Shown here: piece after piece, positions 1 through 10,117 of the stretch | How positions within the stretch are numbered: position 1 is the stretch's first letter | Layout of the letters: each line of letters starts with the position of its first letter | Assembly (NCBI GenBank): GCA_963825425.1 | Contig: CAWGTF010000010.1 | Coordinates: 496,001 to 560,000 of the forward strand | Direction: 5' to 3' | DNA length: 64,000 bases | From: PALSA-607 sp963825425 | Lineage (GTDB): Bacteria > Actinomycetota > Actinomycetes > Acidothermales > Acidothermaceae | Translations under genes and position numbers: made by a program | The notes under the pieces: model-generated | Database searches by the model: none | Told to the model about the DNA's origin: nothing | The model's input: only the letters and a program-made list of their open reading frames with translations

Positions 1-142
1 ACCGAGCCGCCCTGGTCGACGAGGACACAGCCGACGATCGGATTGGGGCTGGTCGATCCGAGGCCGAGCTCGGCCAGCGCGATCGCCCGGCGCATCGCGG
101 CCGTGGCGGCTGCCAGACTGCCACGTCGTGCGGTGCGCTCAC
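1..142 (-). CDS. ribD: RibD, riboflavin biosynthesis deaminase/reductase (N-terminal fragment)
   Basis: Only the first ~45 residues lie in the window; the gene runs off the left edge. The frame carries MRRAIALAELGLG followed by TSPNPIVGCVLVD, the hallmark start of the RibD deaminase domain, which acts on the pyrimidine intermediate of riboflavin synthesis. The GTG at 142 is preferred because GGAGG (minus strand, 147-151) sits at good spacing before it. That GTG is out of frame with the conserved RibD sequence, so a one-base shift between about 100 and 125 is needed. An in-frame alternative is the GTG at 155, with a poorer ribosome site. The FMN riboswitch just upstream independently supports the identity. 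Confidence 0.8.
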   Translation of the reverse strand, partial: MSAPHDVAVWQPPRPRCAGRSRWPSSASDRPAPIRSSAVSSSTRAAR

Positions 143-236
143 CGTGCCTCCTCACCCGTCAGGCGCGCCGGGGCGAGTGAAGACGTCGGCGAAGGAGGCC
201 GCGCACGAAGCGCGCACCACCCGCGCGCCGCCTCCC
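143..236 (-). promoter_or_regulatory. Expression platform of the FMN riboswitch (translational switch)
   Basis: Three mutually exclusive pairings are visible on the minus strand. The aptamer's 3' strand GGGAGGC (230-236) can pair with GCCTCC (194-199). The same GCCTCC can instead pair with GGAGGC (146-151), which is the ribosome site of ribD. When FMN closes P1 the aptamer strand is occupied, GCCTCC is free and hides the ribosome site. Without FMN the aptamer strand captures GCCTCC and translation is open. I see no run of T that would favour a terminator mechanism. The pairing is seen; the mechanism is inferred. Confidence 0.65.
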
Positions 237-368
237 ATCCGGACTTTCACCGTCGGTCCCGGAGTTCCACCGGGTCAACCGACCGAGAGCCTGCAGATCA
301 CGCAGGTTCTCGGTCGGGTCGCGGACTGTCACCGCCGGTTCGGAGTTACACCGACCCCGGAGCGCACG
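227..368 (-). ncRNA. FMN riboswitch (RFN element)
   Basis: Read on the minus strand, the segment contains the ordered RFN signatures. These are GGGGTCGGTG, then AACTCCGAACCGGCGGT with GACAGTCCGCGACCC, a variable hairpin whose arms CCGAGAACCTGCG and CTGCAGGCTCTCGG pair, then GGTGGAACTCCGGGACCGACGGT and finally GAAAGTCCGGATGGGAG. This is the six-helix FMN aptamer. It lies directly upstream of ribD in the same orientation, so FMN should repress riboflavin synthesis. The ends are set by the outer P1 pairing (CTCC with GGAG) and are good to a few bases. Confidence 0.95.
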
Positions 369-441
369 TTGCTGTACGAGACCAGTTTGGCACGCCGCCG
401 CCGTCCCTGCGGATGCGGTCAGATCTAGCGCGCGTTCGCGG

Positions 442-1386
442 TCAGACGGCACGACGGTCGACGGCTATTGCCGAGCCGACCTCACCCTTCGCGACGCCCT
501 TCATTTCGGTGGCGACGAGCACGACTTCGCGGTAGTCCCCAAATCGACGGCGCTCGCTGGTCGCGATCCCCACGGAGACCGAAACCAGCGGGTAGTCGCG
601 CGTGACGCCTTTCCGGTCGACGACCTCGAGGTAGCCACGCGCCACATCGTCGGTGTCATGCAGGGTCGGCGACTTCTCGTCGAAATACTCCACTGCGGCG
701 AGGCTCAGGTCCTCAACCTGCTCGGGACGGCAGACCAGCACGAAGTCGTCTCCCCCGACATGCCCGATGAAGGCCGGCGGCTGCGCGCCGACGACCGCCC
801 GTCGCAACGCGCTGGCGAGCAGCAGGATCACCTGGTCGCCGCGCAGGAATCCGTGTGCGTCGTTGAACGCCTTGAAGTTGTCGAGATCGAGGTAAGCAAC
901 GGCGAACGGGCTGCCACTGCTGACGCGGCCGGCGATCTCGTCCTCGATCCTGACGTTTCCCGGCAGGCTGGTCAGCGGCGAGACCGCCCGCGCCTCCGCA
1001 TTGCGACGCAACGTCGAGCGCACCCGGGCTACCAACTCCAGGGTGTCGAAGGGCTTGATGATGTAGTCGTCCGCGCCGGTCGTCAGGCCCAAGACGCGGT
1101 CGGCGGTCAATGTCTTTGCGGTGAGCATGATGATGGGCAACGTCGACGTGCGGCTGTCGGCGCGCAGCCGACGGGTCACCTCGACCCCGTCAGCGCCGGG
1201 GAGCATGACGTCGAGCAGGACCAAATCGGGCACCTCGGCGGCGACCATCTCGAGCGCCTCGAGACCATCGCGTGCGGTGAGCACCCGGTAGCCCTCCAGG
1301 CGCAGGTTCATCTCGACGAAGCGGACGATGTCCGCGTCGTCGTCGACGACCAGGATCGTGCCCCGCTCAGGACCTGACGCGTCCAC
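442..1386 (-). CDS. Response regulator with receiver and GGDEF-type domain
   Basis: Cytosolic two-domain signalling protein of 314 residues. The receiver domain covers residues ~10-125, with acidic pocket DDD at 15-17, phospho-acceptor D59 in LVLLDVMLPG, the switch threonine in MLTAK and the lysine in IIKPFD. A GGDEF-family domain follows (~140-305), with AYLDLDNFKAFND and the active-site loop written GGDDF. The usual GGDEF/GGEEF has glutamate in fourth place; aspartate there is conservative but leaves cyclase activity uncertain. No RxxD inhibitory site is evident before the loop. No histidine kinase lies nearby. If active it would make cyclic di-GMP, the ligand of BldD, which is also encoded in this window. 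Confidence 0.85.
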   Translation of the reverse strand: MDASGPERGTILVVDDDADIVRFVEMNLRLEGYRVLTARDGLEALEMVAAEVPDLVLLDVMLPGADGVEVTRRLRADSRTSTLPIIMLTAKTLTADRVLGLTTGADDYIIKPFDTLELVARVRSTLRRNAEARAVSPLTSLPGNVRIEDEIAGRVSSGSPFAVAYLDLDNFKAFNDAHGFLRGDQVILLLASALRRAVVGAQPPAFIGHVGGDDFVLVCRPEQVEDLSLAAVEYFDEKSPTLHDTDDVARGYLEVVDRKGVTRDYPLVSVSVGIATSERRRFGDYREVVLVATEMKGVAKGEVGSAIAVDRRAV

Positions 1387-1434
1387 TCCCCTGCCTCTCG
1401 CTACATCGTCAGCGCACAGCTTGTCTCACGAGGC

Positions 1435-2121
1435 TCATCGACCCGATGCCTGCGCTTCTGCAGCAAAGACGGCGGCCCGATCGCGGAGCGCAGACACCGC
1501 CGCGGCTGGGTCGTGCGCGCCGTAGACCGCGGACCCGGCCACGAACACGTCGGCGCCGGCCTGCGCACACATCCCGATGGTCTCCTCCGTGACGCCGCCG
1601 TCGACTTGAATCCACAGCGGCAACCCGGTGTCTCGAAGGTGCTGTCGGGCGCGGGCGACCTTGGGCATCATCGCGGCGAGGAACTCCTGGCCGCCAAACC
1701 CTGGCTCGACCGTCATCACCAGCAGCATGTCGAACTCGCCGAGCACCTCGAGGTAGATCTCGACGTCGGTGCCGGGCTTGATCGCGAGGCCAGCCCGCGC
1801 GCCAGCTGCTCTGATCGACCGGGCGGTCTGGATCACGTCAGCCGCAGCCTCCGCGTGAAACGTCACGTTGCCTGCCCCGACCTCGGCGTAGGTGGCCGCC
1901 CAGCGGTCGGGATCGTCGATCATCAGATGGCAGTCGAGCGGCAGGGTGGTCGCCGCGTGCAGCGCAGCGACCACCGGTGCGCCCAGAGTCAGGTTTGGCA
2001 CGAAGTGGTTGTCCATGACGTCGACGTGCAACCAGTCGGCGACGCTGGCGACCGCCGCTGCCTCGTCGGCCAGCCTGGCGAAGTCCGCAGACAGGATGCT
2101 CGGCGCGATCTGCACTGACAT
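1435..2121 (-). CDS. rpe: Ribulose-phosphate 3-epimerase
   Basis: Interconverts ribulose-5-phosphate and xylulose-5-phosphate in the pentose phosphate pathway. The 228-residue product is full length. Family motifs appear in order: IAPSILSADFA at the start, the metal-binding HVDVMDNHFVPN, DCHLMIDDPDRW, MTVEPGFGGQEF, and the phosphate-binding VDGGV and VAGSAVYG near the end. It is the promoter-distal neighbour of rsmB, 24 bases downstream of its stop, a common actinobacterial arrangement. Frame intact. Confidence 0.97.
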   Translation of the reverse strand: MSVQIAPSILSADFARLADEAAAVASVADWLHVDVMDNHFVPNLTLGAPVVAALHAATTLPLDCHLMIDDPDRWAATYAEVGAGNVTFHAEAAADVIQTARSIRAAGARAGLAIKPGTDVEIYLEVLGEFDMLLVMTVEPGFGGQEFLAAMMPKVARARQHLRDTGLPLWIQVDGGVTEETIGMCAQAGADVFVAGSAVYGAHDPAAAVSALRDRAAVFAAEAQASGR

Positions 2122-2145
2122 GGCTGCGAGTCTAGGGCGGCCGCG

Positions 2146-3531
2146 CTACGCCGAGCCGCGACGCAACAGCGCGATGTACATCGCGTCGGTGCCGTGCCGA
2201 TGCGGCCACAACTGCACGTCGGGCCCGTCGCCGAGCAGCTCGACGCCGGGTAAGTAGGGCCGCACGTCGATGCGCTCGACCCCCGCGCCTGGCGAACTGA
2301 GGACCTCATCGACGACCGACCTGGTCTCGCGCGAGTGGGGTGAGCAGGTGACGTAGGCGACCAGCCCACCTGGCCGAACGGCGTCAAGCGCAGATCGCAA
2401 CAGCGCCACCTGCTGCGGCCGCAAGGCTTCAACGTCGGCCAGGGTTCGCCGCCAGCGAGCCTCGGGCCGGCGCCGCAAAGCGCCGAGCCCAGAACACGGG
2501 ACGTCGACCAGAACCCGATCGAACGAACCGGGCGCCCACGGCGGTGCGGTGCTATCGGCAACCGCGACGTCTGCCGTGTCAGCGACCGCGTGGCTGACCA
2601 ATCGCGCCCGATGAGGTTGGCGTTCGACCGCGAGCAGCCGCGCGCCGCGCCCGGCGGCGAGCCCCGCCAGCAGCGCCGCCTTGCCGCCGGGGCCTGCGCA
2701 CATATCGAGCCATCGCTTGTCACTGCCGTCGATGGGGGCCGCGGCAAGTGCGAGTGCCACCAGTTGACTGCCTTCGTCCTGGACGCCAGCCCGGCCCTCG
2801 CGGACGGCGGCGAGAGCGGTCGGCGCCCCTCCGTCGAGGATCGCCGCCGTCGGTGCCCAGCGACCGGGTCGCGCGCCGAGAGCGACCAGCTCTTCGACAT
2901 CACAACGACCAGGCCGGGCCACGAGAGTGACGGACGGCCGCACGTTGTCGGCGGCGAGCAGCGCGATCGTTTCGTCGAGATCTCCGTCGAGTGCGTCGCG
3001 GAATCCTTCGACGATCCACCGCGGATGGCTGTGGGTCAGCGAGAGGTGCCCGATCGGATCGACATCGAAGCGCGGCGAAATTGCCGTGCACCAGCCGGCC
3101 AAGTCGCGTGCGGCTACTTTCCGCAGGACGGCGTTGACCAGACCGGTCGGTCCGTGCCCGACCTTGTCGCGTACCAGCTTCACCGACTCGTCGACGGCGG
3201 CATGGTCGCCGATCCGGGTGGCCAGCAGCTGATGCGTACCAAGGCGCAGGACGTCGAGCACCAGCGGATCGAGCGCGTCGAGTGGGCGATCGACGAGGTC
3301 CCCCAGGATCGCGTCGTAGGTCCCCAGCGCCCGCAACGTGCCATAAACCAGCTCGGTCGCGAACGCCGCATCACGAGCCTCGAGCCGGCGACTGGCGAGC
3401 AGCCCCGGCAGCACGAGATTGGCGTAAGCGTCCTTCTCACGCACCGTGCGCAGCGCGTCGAGCGCGACAACGCGGACCGGGTCGGCAAGCATCCGCGGCG
3501 AACGCGCCGCGGCTTGCGGGGTCGCCTTCAC
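2146..3531 (-). CDS. rsmB: 16S rRNA (cytosine-5) methyltransferase RsmB/Sun
   Basis: Methylates C967 (E. coli numbering) of 16S rRNA using S-adenosylmethionine. About 461 residues from the GTG at 3531, which overlaps the TGA of fmt as GTGA; the frame stays open further upstream but that stretch is fmt's shadow. The N-terminal ~140 residues form a NusB-like RNA-binding domain. The methyltransferase domain carries the SAM motif LDMCAGPGGKAALLAGLA, the motif-IV PCSG in VDVPCSGLGALRRRPE, and the catalytic-cysteine motif YVTCSPH. Start and translational coupling to fmt are clear. Confidence 0.95.
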   Translation of the reverse strand: MKATPQAAARSPRMLADPVRVVALDALRTVREKDAYANLVLPGLLASRRLEARDAAFATELVYGTLRALGTYDAILGDLVDRPLDALDPLVLDVLRLGTHQLLATRIGDHAAVDESVKLVRDKVGHGPTGLVNAVLRKVAARDLAGWCTAISPRFDVDPIGHLSLTHSHPRWIVEGFRDALDGDLDETIALLAADNVRPSVTLVARPGRCDVEELVALGARPGRWAPTAAILDGGAPTALAAVREGRAGVQDEGSQLVALALAAAPIDGSDKRWLDMCAGPGGKAALLAGLAAGRGARLLAVERQPHRARLVSHAVADTADVAVADSTAPPWAPGSFDRVLVDVPCSGLGALRRRPEARWRRTLADVEALRPQQVALLRSALDAVRPGGLVAYVTCSPHSRETRSVVDEVLSSPGAGVERIDVRPYLPGVELLGDGPDVQLWPHRHGTDAMYIALLRRGSA

Positions 3532-4469
3532 GAGAACTTGTCGTCGGGTAGGAGGCGGGCGCCGCGGGCCCACGCGACGGCGGCCATCGGTGCCTTGCCC
3601 TCGGGCTGGACCGTCGACAGCATGACCGGCGTCGTCGCGGTGCCGACGAGCACCGCCTCGATCCCGTCGCGCACGACCACGACGACCCCGGCCGATAGCT
3701 GCGCCACCGTTCCAGTGCGGGCAGGCAGCGCCGGCCCGAGCTTGAGCCGCTTCCCGCGAAACGTGGTCCAGGCTCCAGGCGCAGGCGTGCACGCGCGGAT
3801 CAGGCGGTCGATGTGCATCGCCGTCGCGGACCAGTCAAGGTGGGCGTCGGCCGGCGTGATCTTCGGCGCCAAGCTCACGCCGTCCCGGCTTTGCGGCAGC
3901 GCCTCCAGCGTTCCGCTCGCGAGCCCGTCCAGTGTCGCCGCGAGCAGGCCGGCACCGGCGATCGACAGTCGGCCGAGCAACTCCCCCGCGGTGTCTCGCG
4001 GCCGGATCTCCTCGGTCAGCATGCCCAGGACCGGGCCGGTGTCGAGCGCGGCCTCGATCTCGAAGGTCGTGGCGCCGGTGATGTCGTCGCCGTGCAGGAT
4101 GGCGTGCTGGACGGGAGCGGCCCCGCGCCACGCCGGAAGCAGTGAGAAGTGCAGGTTGATCCACCCGAGGCGAGGGATTTCCAACGCGGACGGCGGAATG
4201 AGCGCGCCATAGGCGACAACGGCAACGCAATCGGGGGCCAGCGCCCGGAGCCGTTCCTGGAACTGCGGATCCGACGGCTTGGACGGCTTCAAGACCTCGA
4301 CCCCAGCCTCGCGCGCACGACGTCCGACCGGGCTGCCGGTGGCGACCCTGCCCCGCCCCGCAACGGCGTCCGGCCGGGTGACGACCGCCAGCACGTCGTG
4401 GCTCGACGCCAACAGGGTCTCGAGGGCGGGCAACGCAACGGCCGGGGTGCCGGCGAACAGGATGCGCAC
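3528..4469 (-). CDS. fmt: Methionyl-tRNA formyltransferase
   Basis: Formylates initiator Met-tRNA using 10-formyltetrahydrofolate. The start is set at GTG 4469 because the family begins VRILFAGTPAVALPALE; an in-frame start at 4502 adds eleven unconserved residues. Signature segments include the folate-binding loop HFSLLPAWRGAAPVQHAI and GDDITGATTF with the family Asp/Thr pair. The C-terminal half matches the tRNA-binding domain. The product is about 313 residues, normal for the family. Its stop overlaps the rsmB start, and def lies just upstream, so formylation and deformylation genes are paired. Confidence 0.95.
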   Translation of the reverse strand: MRILFAGTPAVALPALETLLASSHDVLAVVTRPDAVAGRGRVATGSPVGRRAREAGVEVLKPSKPSDPQFQERLRALAPDCVAVVAYGALIPPSALEIPRLGWINLHFSLLPAWRGAAPVQHAILHGDDITGATTFEIEAALDTGPVLGMLTEEIRPRDTAGELLGRLSIAGAGLLAATLDGLASGTLEALPQSRDGVSLAPKITPADAHLDWSATAMHIDRLIRACTPAPGAWTTFRGKRLKLGPALPARTGTVAQLSAGVVVVVRDGIEAVLVGTATTPVMLSTVQPEGKAPMAAVAWARGARLLPDDKFS

Positions 4470-4523
4470 CGCGTCAGCCCGTGACAGCGATGGCAGCACC
4501 ACCGGGACGGCGGGTCACGCTCG

Positions 4524-5066
4524 TTACAGCGCCATGCCCTGAGTCGCGTGCGGCGAGACCTTGACGCGTAACGGGTGGCCGGCCCAGTCCGCCTCACGAA
4601 CCGCTCGCATCGCGAACTTGCGCTGTTCGACCTCGAGCCGATCGATGAACAAGACGCCGTCAAGGTGGTCGGTCTCGTGCTGAACGCAGCGCGCCAGCAG
4701 GTCGCTTCCTTCGATCACGATCGGTTCGCCGAACTCGTTGAAGCCCTTGGCTACCGCAAACAGTGCGCGCTTGCAGGGATAGACCAGTCCGGGGAACGAC
4801 AGGCAGCCCTCGTCGCCGTCCTGCTGCTCGTCGGACAAGTCGAGCGACGGGTTGATCAGGTGACCTACCTCGTCGTCGACGTGGTAGGTGAAGACCCGCA
4901 GCCCGACACCGATCTGCGGCGCGGCGAGGCCGACACCGGGGGCATCGCGCATCGTGTCGGTGAGGTCGCGCACCAGGTTGCGCAACTCCTTGTCGAAGGT
5001 GGTGACCGGTTCAGCCGGCGTGCGCAAAACAGGATCGCCGAAGAGGCGAATCGGCTGAACGGCCAC
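4524..5066 (-). CDS. def: Peptide deformylase
   Basis: Removes the formyl group from nascent N-terminal methionine; a metal-dependent enzyme acting at the ribosome exit. 180 residues. All three family motifs are intact: GVGLAAPQIG (44-53), EGCLSFPG with metal ligand C88, and QHETDHLDG with ligands H130 and H134 and catalytic E131. The initiator ATG at 5066 opens MAVQPIRLFGDPVLRTPA, typical of actinobacterial deformylases. It sits upstream of fmt in the same orientation. Confidence 0.97.
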   Translation of the reverse strand: MAVQPIRLFGDPVLRTPAEPVTTFDKELRNLVRDLTDTMRDAPGVGLAAPQIGVGLRVFTYHVDDEVGHLINPSLDLSDEQQDGDEGCLSFPGLVYPCKRALFAVAKGFNEFGEPIVIEGSDLLARCVQHETDHLDGVLFIDRLEVEQRKFAMRAVREADWAGHPLRVKVSPHATQGMAL

Positions 5067-5144
5067 CCAAACTCCTGACGACGCTCGGCAGTGCTGACGC
5101 GCACCCCGCCGGGTGCACGCTGCCGATTCTACCGATGGATCGCG

Positions 5145-7178
5145 CTATCCAAGGTCGACCGGATCGATGCGCACGCGGACGACGGTCGCCTTGCGTGCGC
5201 TGCGGACACCCTGCGCGGCGTGCAAGGCGGCAGCGAGGTCGGCACCCGTTGACCGCGGCACCCGGATGAGTGCCCGCACGCCCCCTTGGCTCATGGCCGA
5301 GCCGTGCTCGGCGGCTACCGGCACCGGGCCGAGTACCTGCACGTCTGGCGGCAGCGCCGTCGCGGCGATGAGCTCGTCGACCGCGCTTGCGGCACCCGAC
5401 ACCTCGGCGATCGTCACGGCCGGCGGGAAACGGAGCGCGTCGCGTTCTGCGAGTTCGCGCTCGGCGTGACCGACCGGGTCCCACCGCACCAGCGCTTGCA
5501 CCGCTCGCAGCGAGCTGTCGGCGAGTACCACGACTCGCCCGCCCTCGGCAGCCGGCCGAACGAGTGCAGCCGCGTTCAGCCAGCGTCGCAGTGCTTCTTC
5601 ACCGGCACGCAGGTCGGCTCGTTGCAGCAGCGCCCAGCCATCGAGCAGCAAGGCTGCACCGTAGCCACCCTCGGCCACCGGCTCGGCGCCCGGCGTTGCG
5701 ATCACCAGCGCCGGGCCAGCTGGCACCACGTCGAGCACGTGGCCTTGAGACGAGGTGCGAACCGTGATTCCTGGAAACGACCGGCCGAGTTCCTCGGCAG
5801 TCCGCCGCGCGCCGATGACGGTCGCTCGATAGCGGCGGCTACCGCATTCTTGGCACTCCCAGCCGGCCGCGATCCGCCCACACCAGCGGCAGGTCGGTGC
5901 GCTCGCCGCACCCGCAGTAGCGAGCACGCCCGCACAGACCGGGCAGCGAAGCGGCGTCCGGCAGCTGTCACACGACAGTGCCGGCAGGTAACCGCGACGC
6001 GGGACCTGAATCAGGACGGGGCAGTGGATCTCCAGCGCCGCGTGGGCCGCCTCCCAGGCCAACGTCGGCAACCGGCCCCCTGCCGACGGCTGCTGCGCCG
6101 CAGCCGGATCGTCGCCCGGCCGCACCACCGGAGCGCATGCGCGCACCTCGGTGCGGCTCGGTGCGAGCAGCTTCGCCCATGCCGTGGCCACCAGCCGGGC
6201 TCCCTCCGCCGTCACGGCGTGCCCACCAACCACGGCCGCGGCGTTCGCGAGATGGGCCCGGAGCACCAGCACTTCGCGCACGTGCGGGTAGGGCGCCCGC
6301 GGCTCGGCGTGCAGGTCGTCACCGTCGTCCCAGACGACGACAAGACCGAGATTGCGCACCGGCGCAAAGGCGGCCGCGCGGGTACCGACCACCGCGCCGA
6401 CCGCTCCCCGGCTGGCTAGCAGAAAGCGCCGGTAGCGCTCCGACGGACCGAGATCGGCGGTCAGAACCACGTGGCGGTCCGGGCCAAGCCGCGCCTGCAT
6501 GGCCGCGTCGACCCGGGTCACGTCACGCCCATCGGGGACCACGACCACCGCGCCCCGCCCGCTCGCGATCGTCGCTGCCACGAGCTCGGCGATCTCGGCC
6601 GGCCAGGTTGCACCGGGCAGCGCCGGCCACACCGCGCGGGGCGAGCGACCGTCGCGCAGCGCGGTGAGGAACTGCCGACCCGAGCCGTAGCGTGCCCAGC
6701 CCGCGACTTCGCCGGGGCGTAATGGCGGACCCGGTGCGGCGTTCACCGCACCGGCTTCGGCTCGGGCATGTCGGGGTGGCACCGCGAGACGCAGGACGTC
6801 GGCCAGCGTGCCGGCCCAGCGATCGGCGGTCGCGCGGGCCAGGCGGGCGATCTCCGGCGTCAAGACAACCTCGGGCGACACCGATCGCTCGACGAACGCA
6901 AGCCGACCGGCATGGTCGGTCTCGGCCAGCCGCTCGAGGACAAAGCCGTCGACGAGCTGCCCGGCGAAGCGCACCCGGACTCGACTTCCTGGGACTGCCG
7001 AGCTCGCGAGCGGCTGGGGCACGAGGTAGTCAAACGGTCGGTCGAGGTGTGGCAGCGAGACCTCGACGGCGATCCGGGCAACCGGGTAGACCTCGGCCGG
7101 CACCTTCACACCCGGCGAACGGACCCCTGGGGTCCGGGTTCGGGGCGGCCCGGCAGTGGTCGCGTTGCGGTCTGTCAT
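5145..7178 (-). CDS. priA: Primosomal protein PriA, actinobacterial form lacking helicase motifs
   Basis: Replication-restart protein binding forked DNA. The 677-residue product has the PriA 3'-DNA-binding domain near the start (ARIAVEVSLPHLDRPFDYLVP) and the zinc-binding region with four paired cysteines: CDSC, CPVC, CRWC and CQEC. The place of the Walker A motif reads VVVVPDGRDVTRVD, with no GKT/GKS, and no DEAH box is visible. Actinobacterial PriA proteins are known to lack these, so it is probably a DNA-binding and loading factor rather than an active helicase. Frame intact; it lies between def and metK. Confidence 0.92.
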   Translation of the reverse strand: MTDRNATTAGPPRTRTPGVRSPGVKVPAEVYPVARIAVEVSLPHLDRPFDYLVPQPLASSAVPGSRVRVRFAGQLVDGFVLERLAETDHAGRLAFVERSVSPEVVLTPEIARLARATADRWAGTLADVLRLAVPPRHARAEAGAVNAAPGPPLRPGEVAGWARYGSGRQFLTALRDGRSPRAVWPALPGATWPAEIAELVAATIASGRGAVVVVPDGRDVTRVDAAMQARLGPDRHVVLTADLGPSERYRRFLLASRGAVGAVVGTRAAAFAPVRNLGLVVVWDDGDDLHAEPRAPYPHVREVLVLRAHLANAAAVVGGHAVTAEGARLVATAWAKLLAPSRTEVRACAPVVRPGDDPAAAQQPSAGGRLPTLAWEAAHAALEIHCPVLIQVPRRGYLPALSCDSCRTPLRCPVCAGVLATAGAASAPTCRWCGRIAAGWECQECGSRRYRATVIGARRTAEELGRSFPGITVRTSSQGHVLDVVPAGPALVIATPGAEPVAEGGYGAALLLDGWALLQRADLRAGEEALRRWLNAAALVRPAAEGGRVVVLADSSLRAVQALVRWDPVGHAERELAERDALRFPPAVTIAEVSGAASAVDELIAATALPPDVQVLGPVPVAAEHGSAMSQGGVRALIRVPRSTGADLAAALHAAQGVRSARKATVVRVRIDPVDLG

Positions 7179-7280
7179 AGCGCTGGCAGTCCTACCAGAA
7201 GGCAGTGACGACGTGCGGCCGCAAACCCCAGCTGTGGATTGCCTCGGGACTACAGCGGTCGATGCACCGGCCTGTGCAGC

Positions 7281-8475
<1,195 letters not shown>

Positions 8476-8510
8476 GGCGCTCCCTTGGTCGATAGAAAGA
8501 CGGGCAGAGT

Positions 8511-9777
8511 CTAGGACACCGCTGGAAGACGAGCAGCTACGAGATCCCAGACGACATCGGCCAGCGCGGCCTTCGGTCCGGAGGGCACGTCGATCGCCGA
8601 CCCGTCTGCGCACAGAATGGTCGCTGCGTTGTCGGCAACGTCGAACCCCTTCGCGGCGCCTACCTCGTTGACCACCAAGAAATCGGCGCCCTTGCTCGTG
8701 AGTTTCGCCCGACCGTTTGCCAGCACGTCATCGGTTTCCGCCGCGAATCCCACGATGACTTGACCCGCCCTGCCGGCGCGGTCAGGGCGGCCGAGTTCTG
8801 CCAACACGTCGGGGTTGCGGGCAAGAACGAGCGCCGGCGGGTCGGCGTCCGACTTCTTGATCTTGGACGCCGAGATGGTGACCGGCTTGAAGTCGGCGAC
8901 CGCGGCAGCCATCACCACTGCGTCGGCATCGGCCGCCGCCTCGAGCACCGCGCTGCGCAGCTCGTCGGCGGATCCGACCCGCACGACCTTCGCGCCCGCG
9001 GGATCGGCTAACGCCACATTGGCCGAGACGAGCGTGACTTCGGCCCCACGAGCCACTGCGGTCATCGCGAGTGCGTAACCCTGGCGGCCGGAACTTCGGT
9101 TGCCGATAAAGCGCACCGGGTCAACGGCCTCGCGGGTACCGCCGGCGGACACCACGACACGACGGCCGACCAGATCGGGCACCAACCCTGCGCTGCCTCG
9201 GGCCAGCACCCGCCGGGCGATCTCAACGATCTCGGCAGGCTCGGGCAACCGGCCCACCCCGGAATCGGAGCCGGTCAGCCGACCGGTCGCCGGCTCGATT
9301 ACGAGGACGCCGCGGGAGCGCAGGGTGGCCACGTTTGCCTGGGTGGCCGGGTGATTCCACATCTCGCTGTGCATCGCGGGCGCAAACACGACAGGTCCGC
9401 GAGCGGTCAGCAGGACGTTGGTCAACAAGTCGTCGGCCATCCCATGTGCGGCGCGGGCCAACAGGTCGGCCGTTGCGGGGACGACGAGTACCAGGTCGGC
9501 TTCCTGGCCGAGCCGGACATGGGCGACCGCTTGCACCTCGTCGAATACATCAACGCCGACAGGCTTACCGGACAAGCGCAGCCCAGGTAGCGGCACCCAC
9601 GAATTTCAGTGCGGCTCGGGTCGCGACCACCGTGACGTCGTGACCCGCCTCGGTGAGTTGACGGAGAACCTCGCATGCCTTGTAGGCAGCAATTCCACCG
9701 GAGACCCCGAGGACGACCCGGGGTGGGCGCGCGGTGGTGATCGGCCGAGGCTCGAAGAAGGATCCCGCGGGAGTCAT
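8511..9777 (-). CDS. coaBC: CoaBC, phosphopantothenoylcysteine synthetase/decarboxylase (frame broken once)
   Basis: Bifunctional coenzyme A enzyme. The N-terminal flavin-dependent decarboxylase (CoaC) shows VVLGVSGGIAAYKACEVLR, then after the break LSGKPVGVDVFDEV, and VFAPAMHSEMW. The C-terminal ligase (CoaB) has VVVSAGGTREAVDPVRFIGN and the lysine-rich KIKKSD. The frame changes at about 9570-9585. There GCGCTTGTCC would keep frame as GCGCTGTCC, consistent with one extra T. Joined length is about 420 residues, normal. It sits between metK and rpoZ, the usual actinobacterial order. Confidence 0.94.
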
Positions 9778-9791
9778 CGCACCCGCCGACG

Positions 9792-10055
9792 TCAGGCCTC
9801 GACCGGCTCGGCGGTCAGCAGCCGGCCGTTGATTTCGCGCAGCGCGACCGAGAGCGGCTTCTCGTGCGGGTGCGTCTCGACGAGCGGCCCGACGTATTCG
9901 AGCAGGCCCTCACCGAGCTGGGAGTAGTACGCATTGATCTGCCGCGCCCGCTTGGCCGAGTAGATGACCAGGGCGTACTTGGAGTCGGCGATCTCGAGCA
10001 GGTCGTCGATGGGCGGATTCGTGATGCCCTCGGGACTGGCGACAATGCCTGACAC
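9792..10055 (-). CDS. rpoZ: RNA polymerase omega subunit
   Basis: Small subunit that helps fold and assemble the beta' chain of RNA polymerase. 87 residues from ATG at 10055. It contains the omega signature of a conserved helix, PPIDDLLEIADSKYALVIYSAKRAR, followed by INAYYSQLGEG and PLVETHPHEKPLSVALREI. Gene order gmk-rpoZ-coaBC is conserved in many bacteria. Frame intact. Confidence 0.97.
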   Translation of the reverse strand: MSGIVASPEGITNPPIDDLLEIADSKYALVIYSAKRARQINAYYSQLGEGLLEYVGPLVETHPHEKPLSVALREINGRLLTAEPVEA

Positions 10056-10117
10056 GCGATGCCCTTCGATAGGTTGACCACTGCAACTCGGTGTGAGCGC
10101 GATGGCCGAGCCGGCGC

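Noticed and set aside
8476..8510. SAM riboswitch upstream of metK
   Set aside because: Only 35 bases separate metK from coaBC, too short for any SAM aptamer.
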